Assembly: GCA_032055545.1 (NCBI GenBank)
Contig: DAMBQR010000006.1
Coordinates: 55,411-119,410 of the forward strand
Direction: 5' to 3'
Source of the DNA: Pseudescherichia sp032055545
Lineage (GTDB): Bacteria; Pseudomonadota; Gammaproteobacteria; Enterobacterales; Enterobacteriaceae
Length of the DNA stretch: 64,000 bases
The notes under the pieces are model-generated. The model made no database searches. It was not told the DNA's origin and worked only from the letters and a program-made list of their open reading frames with translations. A program made the position numbers and the translations under genes. Positions 60,286-64,000 of this stretch are shown in pieces. The stretch's first letter is position 1. Each line of letters opens with the position of its first letter.

Positions 60286-60396
60286 TTGAAGAAAAGGCAA
60301 TTCAGGGCTACTATATCGCCCGCTTTACATCCGTAAAGCCAGAAATCTGCCTGTTGCTGGGTCGCCTGTAGCAGGAATTATTGAAGAGAAATTGAT
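60286..60396 (+). promoter_or_regulatory. rplY promoter and L25-type leader
   Basis: A promoter TTGAAG (60286-60291), 17-bp spacer, TACTAT (60309-60314) starts an mRNA of about 75 nt before rplY. The leader has paired segments (GCTTTAC/GTAAAGC at about 60332-60353, CAGGCGACC-type pairing near the end) and a purine-rich start GAAGAGAAATTG. An enterobacterial L25 leader that mimics the 5S rRNA binding site is known, so L25 autoregulation is likely here. Confidence 0.7.
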
Positions 60397-60681
60397 ATGT
60401 TCACTATCGAAGCACAAGCACGTAAAGAGCAGGGTAAGGGTGCGAGCCGCCGCCTGCGTACCGCGAACAAGTTCCCGGCGATCGTTTACGGTGGCACTGA
60501 AGCCCCGATCGCTATCGAACTGGATCACGACAAAGTCATGAACATGCAGGCTAAAGAAGGTTTTTACGGCGAAGTTCTGACCCTGGTTGTTGACGGTACC
60601 GAAGTAAAAGTTAAAGTTCAGGCTGTACAGCGTCACCCGTACAAACCTAAACTGGCTCACATCGACTTCGTTCGCGCTTAA
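60397..60681 (+). CDS. rplY: Large-subunit ribosomal protein bL25
   Basis: 94-residue 5S rRNA-binding ribosomal protein. The sequence MFTIEAQARKEQGKGASRRL and the C-terminal VQAVQRHPYKPKLAHIDFVRA are almost identical to E. coli L25, which lacks the C-terminal extension of the CTC form. Codon use is that of a highly expressed gene. It has its own promoter, leader and terminator. Confidence 0.98.
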   Translation: MFTIEAQARKEQGKGASRRLRTANKFPAIVYGGTEAPIAIELDHDKVMNMQAKEGFYGEVLTLVVDGTEVKVKVQAVQRHPYKPKLAHIDFVRA

Positions 60682-60695
60682 TCGCTGACGTGTTG

Positions 60696-60724
60696 AAAAA
60701 AACCCCGCTTCGGCGGGGTTTTTT
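60696..60724. terminator. Bidirectional terminator between rplY and yejK
   Basis: AACCCCGC-TTCG-GCGGGGTT is flanked by A-runs on the left and TTTTTT on the right, so it works for rplY on the plus strand and yejK on the minus strand. Confidence 0.95.
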
Positions 60725-60728
60725 ATTG

Positions 60729-61733
60729 CTACTTACCAGAGGTTCTGCGCTGCAGCTGATCGCGCAGGTTGGGTGGCGTACCCTTGATGGTCAGGGTGTC
60801 GGTGGCCGGATCCCAAAAAATACGCTCGCCGAGCAGCATCGCATCAAAGTTGATGGTTAAGCCGCCGCCGCTGCCAGCGTACTTGGTCAGCTGACGCAGC
60901 GTGCTACGATCCGCCGGGAAGCTCTCCTCCAGCTCGTAGCCTTTATCGGCGGTAAACTCCTGGAAGCTTACTTCACTAACGCCACCCAGCTCTTGCGACA
61001 GCGACGCCAGCTCGATCTCCTCCCCGGCCTGTAGCTGCTCATTGCAGTAGCTGTAGACCTGCTGACGCACGCTCTGGCGCTCGGCTTTGTCCAGCTGTGC
61101 CTCGGCGGTAAAGTCATCCACCGCCTGCAGCAGGCCGCGGTTCTGCGCCTTGGCGTTCAGCCCCTCGCTGGCGCCGAGGAAATCCATAAAGAAGTCGGCG
61201 ACCTTGCGCCCTACCCTGCCCTTCAGGAAGGTCAGGTAACGCGTAGACTCCGGATTGGTCTCCCACTCGGTGAGATCGATCCGCGCCACGATATCCGCAT
61301 GGTTAATGTCGAGATAGTGGGTGGAGCTGATATCGAGCTGCTCGTTGACGCGCATGCTGCTGAGGTTGTTCAGCACCGCCACCAGCAGATACTCCACCGC
61401 CAGATAGCGGTATTGACAGAACAGCACGATGCCGCCGTCGGCAAAGGGGTATTTCGCCAGCTCGTCGCGCAGGCGTCCGGTCGCCGCCCGGCTGAAGGCG
61501 AGGAAATCTTCGTTACCCTGGCGCTGCAGGCGCAGCGCGTCTGCCAGCTCGCTCTCGTCGTTAAACAGACCGTAGGCTTTATTTTTTGCACTGTAGATCC
61601 GGTGCAGCTCGGCCATCATCTCAACAACGGTGGCCGTCGGCTCCAGTAATGAATCGCGCAGCACCAGCTCAAGGGTCTGCTCATCACGCTTGATAAGCTG
61701 GTGCAGGGCAATCTGGTTGATATCCAGACTCAT
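60729..61733 (-). CDS. yejK: Nucleoid-associated protein YejK (NdpA)
   Basis: 334-residue nucleoid-associated protein of the NdpA family, cytoplasmic, linked in E. coli to interaction with topoisomerases. The sequence MSLDINQIALHQLIKRDEQ and ADFFMDFLGASEGLNAKAQN match E. coli almost exactly. Start 61733 gives that N-terminus; an ATG twelve codons upstream is less likely. It is divergent from yejL and ends at the shared terminator with rplY. Confidence 0.96.
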   Translation of the reverse strand: MSLDINQIALHQLIKRDEQTLELVLRDSLLEPTATVVEMMAELHRIYSAKNKAYGLFNDESELADALRLQRQGNEDFLAFSRAATGRLRDELAKYPFADGGIVLFCQYRYLAVEYLLVAVLNNLSSMRVNEQLDISSTHYLDINHADIVARIDLTEWETNPESTRYLTFLKGRVGRKVADFFMDFLGASEGLNAKAQNRGLLQAVDDFTAEAQLDKAERQSVRQQVYSYCNEQLQAGEEIELASLSQELGGVSEVSFQEFTADKGYELEESFPADRSTLRQLTKYAGSGGGLTINFDAMLLGERIFWDPATDTLTIKGTPPNLRDQLQRRTSGK

Positions 61734-61866
61734 GATAAACTCTCCTTTTAGACCGGCGTATTCAACCACCGCAACGCTAACAGCGCAACCAGAGATAAAA
61801 AAGCAGAAAAAAAGCTGTTGCTACGGTAATATGTTGCCCTTTCATAAAGAGACTGATTCTTATTTT

Positions 61867-62094
61867 ATGCCACAGATTTCCCGTTATAGTGATGAACACG
61901 TTGAACAACTGCTGAGCGAGCTGGCGAACGTGTTGGAAAAACACCATGCTCCGACCGATCTCTCCCTGATGGTTCTGGGAAACATGGTCACGAACCTGAT
62001 CAACACCAGCGTTGCCCCGGCACAGCGGCAGGCTATTGTGAAATCCTTCGCCCAGGCGTTGCAGTCCTCCGTGACTGACGATAAAGCGCACTAA
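61867..62094 (+). CDS. yejL: UPF0352 protein YejL
   Basis: 75-residue soluble protein of the UPF0352 (DUF1414) family of unknown function; structures in the family are small helical dimers. MPQISRYSDEHVEQLLSELA at the start and the C-terminal APAQRQAIVKSFAQAL are characteristic. ATG 61867 gives the E. coli length; upstream codons in the same frame belong to the yejK promoter region. It is 19 bp before yejM and probably cotranscribed with it. Confidence 0.93.
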   Translation: MPQISRYSDEHVEQLLSELANVLEKHHAPTDLSLMVLGNMVTNLINTSVAPAQRQAIVKSFAQALQSSVTDDKAH

Positions 62095-62113
62095 AGGACT
62101 ACGACGGCATTTT

Positions 62114-63871
62114 ATGGTGACTCATCGTCAACGCTACCGAGAAAAAGTCTCCCAGATGGTTAGCTGGGGGCACTGGTTTGCCCTGTTCAACATTCTGTTG
62201 GCCATGGTTCTTGGCAGCCGTTACCTGCTTGTCGCCGACTGGCCGACCACGCTTGGCGGCAGGATCTACTCCTGGCTGAGCGTCATCGGCCACTTCAGCT
62301 TCCTGGTGTTTGCCACCTATCTGCTGATCCTCTTTCCGCTGACCTTTGTAGTGATGTCGCAGCGGCTAATGCGGACGATCTCCGCCGTGCTGGCCACCAT
62401 CGGCATGACGCTACTGCTGATCGATAGCGAAGTTTTTACCCGTTTCCACCTGCATCTTAACCCTGTCGTCTGGGAGCTGGTGATCAACCCGGACCAGAAT
62501 GAGATGGCCCGCGACTGGCAGTTGATATTTATCAGCGTGCCGGTGATCCTGCTGGTGGAGCTGCTGTTTGCTAACTGGAGCTGGCAGAAGCTGCGTAGCC
62601 TGACGCGCCGCCGCCGCTACGCCAAGCCGGTGGCCGCCCTCTTCTTTACCGCCTTTATTGCTTCGCATCTGACCTATATCTGGGCGGATGCCAACTTCTA
62701 TCGGCCGATCACCATGCAGCGCGCTAACCTGCCGCTCTCCTACCCGATGACCGCGCGCCGGTTCCTGGAGAAGCATGGCCTGCTGGATGCGCAGGAGTAC
62801 CAGCGTCGGCTGGTTGAGCAGGGTAATCCGGAGGCGGTGTCGGTGCAGTATCCGCTGAGCGATCTGCGTTATCGCGATATGGGGCCGGGTCAGAACGTGC
62901 TGCTGATCACCGTCGATGCGTTGAACTATTCGCGCTACGAGAAAGAGATGCCCTCTCTGGCAGGCTTTGCCGCAGAGAACATCACCTTTACCCAGCATAT
63001 GAGCGCCGGTAACGATACCGATAACGGCCTCTTCGGCCTGTTCTACGGGATCTCGCCCTCCTACATGGACGGGGTGCTGTCGGCGCGTATTCCGGCGGCG
63101 CTGGTGACCGCGCTTAATCAGCAGGGTTACCAGCTGGGTCTCTTCTCCTCGGACGGCTTCAGCAGTTCGCTCTACCGCCAGGCGCTGCTCTCTGACTTCT
63201 CTCTGCCAGCGGCGAAGGCGCAGTCGGATAAACAGACCGCCGACCAGTGGATCAACTGGCTGGATCGTTACGCGCAGGAGGATAACCGCTGGTTCTCGTG
63301 GGTAGCATTGAACGGCACGTCGCGGGATGCTGACCAGCAGGACTTCGAACGCCGCTATACGCGTGCCGCCGGTAACGTTGATGCACAGATTGAGCGCGTG
63401 CTGACCGCCCTGCGCGATTCGGGCAAGCTGGATAAAACGGTGGTTATCATTACGGCGGGCCACGGCGTCTCCGCAGAGAAGAGTGAGATGGACGAGGGCT
63501 GGTCGCGGGGCGATCTGCACGTGCCGCTGGTGATCCACTGGCCGGGCACGCCAGCCCAGCGCATCAGCAAGCTGACCGATCATAAAGATGTGATGACCAC
63601 CCTGATGCAGCGCCTGCTGCACGTCAGCACCCCGGCGAATGAGTACTCCCAGGGTCAGGATCTGTTTAACGCCGCGCGCCGCCATAACTGGGTTACTGCC
63701 GCAGATAACAATACGCTGGCGGTGACCACACCGGAGATGACGCTGGTGCTGAAGCACAACGGCACCTATCAGACCTACAACCTGAAGGGTGAGAAGATTG
63801 GCGATCAGAAGCCACAGCTCAGCCTGCTGTTGCAGGTGCTGACGGATGAAAAGCGCTTTATCGCTAACTGA
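62114..63871 (+). CDS. yejM: Inner membrane protein YejM/PbgA/LapC, LPS synthesis regulator
   Basis: 585-residue essential inner-membrane protein that controls LpxC degradation through LapB/FtsH and so sets LPS synthesis; it also binds cardiolipin and lipid A. Five N-terminal helices lie in residues 15-190 and are followed by a periplasmic sulfatase-like domain (VLLITVDALNYSRYEKEMP near 255-273, NDTDNGLFGLFYGIS near 298-312, VIITAGHGVSAEKSEMDE near 445-462). In contrast to true sulfatases the catalytic Cys/Ser is replaced. It forms a pair with yejL. An imperfect hairpin follows the stop. Confidence 0.96.
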   Translation: MVTHRQRYREKVSQMVSWGHWFALFNILLAMVLGSRYLLVADWPTTLGGRIYSWLSVIGHFSFLVFATYLLILFPLTFVVMSQRLMRTISAVLATIGMTLLLIDSEVFTRFHLHLNPVVWELVINPDQNEMARDWQLIFISVPVILLVELLFANWSWQKLRSLTRRRRYAKPVAALFFTAFIASHLTYIWADANFYRPITMQRANLPLSYPMTARRFLEKHGLLDAQEYQRRLVEQGNPEAVSVQYPLSDLRYRDMGPGQNVLLITVDALNYSRYEKEMPSLAGFAAENITFTQHMSAGNDTDNGLFGLFYGISPSYMDGVLSARIPAALVTALNQQGYQLGLFSSDGFSSSLYRQALLSDFSLPAAKAQSDKQTADQWINWLDRYAQEDNRWFSWVALNGTSRDADQQDFERRYTRAAGNVDAQIERVLTALRDSGKLDKTVVIITAGHGVSAEKSEMDEGWSRGDLHVPLVIHWPGTPAQRISKLTDHKDVMTTLMQRLLHVSTPANEYSQGQDLFNAARRHNWVTAADNNTLAVTTPEMTLVLKHNGTYQTYNLKGEKIGDQKPQLSLLLQVLTDEKRFIAN

Positions 63872-63905
63872 TTGATTAATTATAAATCAGTCAGCGGGTT
63901 GCCTC

Positions 63906-63933
63906 TTGCATTCGATGATGAAAAGGGTACTAT
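63906..63933 (+). promoter_or_regulatory. Promoter of the proline tRNA
   Basis: TTGCAT (63906-63911), 16-bp spacer and TACTAT (63928-63933), then a G+C-rich discriminator AAGCGCC, typical of stringently controlled stable-RNA promoters. The spacer of 16 bp is slightly short. Confidence 0.65.
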
Positions 63934-63946
63934 AAGCGCCACAGTT

Positions 63947-64000
63947 CGGCACGTAGCGCAGCCTGGTAGCGCACCGTCATGGGGTGTCGGGGGTCGGAGG
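63947..64000 (+). tRNA. proL: tRNA-Pro (GGG anticodon), 5' part, cut by window edge
   Basis: CGGCACGTAGCGCAGCCTGG begins a proline tRNA; the D-arm and then the anticodon arm CACCGTCATGGGGTGTCGGG are visible, with GGG as anticodon. It is nearly identical to E. coli proL. The window ends in the T-arm, after 54 of about 77 nt. Confidence 0.93.

Noticed and set aside
62411..63757. Minus-strand 448-codon open frame inside yejM
   Set aside because: Antisense shadow. Composition is Arg, His and Gln-rich without motifs, while yejM on the plus strand is well conserved.
63947..64000. Integrated element at the proline tRNA gene
   Set aside because: No integrase, no repeat of the tRNA end and no foreign composition upstream; the right flank is outside the window, so nothing can be said beyond it.

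Overview
The window is a chromosomal segment of a member of the Enterobacteriaceae. Gene order follows, almost gene for gene, the part of the Escherichia coli K-12 map from bglX to proL (bglX-dld-pbpG-yohCDF-yohP-mdtQ-dusC-yohJK-cdd-sanA ... mglCAB-galS-yeiB-folE-yeiG-cirA-lysP-yeiE-yeiH-nfo ... fruAKB-setB-yeiW-efpL-yeiQ-yeiR-lpxT-mepS ... yejABEF-yejG-bcr-rsuA-radD-rplY-yejK-yejL-yejM-proL). Codon use is G+C-rich and protein divergence from E. coli is clear, so this is a relative such as Enterobacter, Leclercia, Lelliottia, Kosakonia or Klebsiella rather than E. coli. I cannot name the genus from sequence alone. All comparisons with E. coli here are from memory.

Layout. 1-7.5 kb: truncated periplasmic beta-glucosidase BglX, D-lactate dehydrogenase Dld with an added acetyltransferase gene, PBP7, three yoh genes and the 27-residue membrane protein YohP. 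7.6-8.7 kb: an A+T-richer two-gene insert, a nucleotidyltransferase-like protein plus a 50-residue ORF. 8.8-14.5 kb: mdtQ, dusC, yohJK, cdd and sanA, with two good CRP sites. 14.5-20.1 kb is accessory: a six-unit REP-type repeat array, an EAL/HDOD protein, an EmrE-type exporter, a three-gene membrane operon ending in a YetF-type protein, and a small stress cluster (KGG protein, YciF-like protein, 28-residue ORF). In E. coli this gap holds yeiS and preTA.

20.1-29.3 kb: mglBAC and galS with their operators, folE-yeiB, an added YjiJ-type transporter and yeiG. 29.3-31 kb: an A+T-rich insert with a divergent LysR-type regulator overlapping a holin-like membrane protein. 31-37.7 kb: cirA with a Fur box, lysP, yeiE, yeiH and nfo. 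37.8-41.7 kb: the fructose PTS operon fruBKA under two Cra sites; the E. coli genes yeiI to psuK are missing between nfo and fruA. 42-49 kb: setB, yeiW, efpL, a divergent uxuA/yeiQ pair with a UxuR/ExuR-like operator, yeiR and lpxT. 49.4-64 kb: mepS, the Yej peptide ABC importer, bcr-rsuA, radD, rplY with its leader, yejK, yejL, yejM and the first 54 nt of a proline tRNA (GGG anticodon).

Functional themes are import and use of sugars and sugar acids (mgl, fru, uxuA/yeiQ, bglX), small-molecule export (mdtQ, emrE, bcr, setB), envelope maintenance (pbpG, mepS, lpxT, yejM, sanA) and translation or nucleic-acid upkeep (dusC, efpL, rsuA, rplY, nfo, radD). Most of the window is conserved core. The parts worth a second look are the lineage-specific inserts at about 7.6-8.7, 14.5-19.9 and 29.7-30.9 kb, and the uxuA/yeiQ pairing. 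I did not find a clear large undescribed system; the best candidates are small gene pairs and operons.
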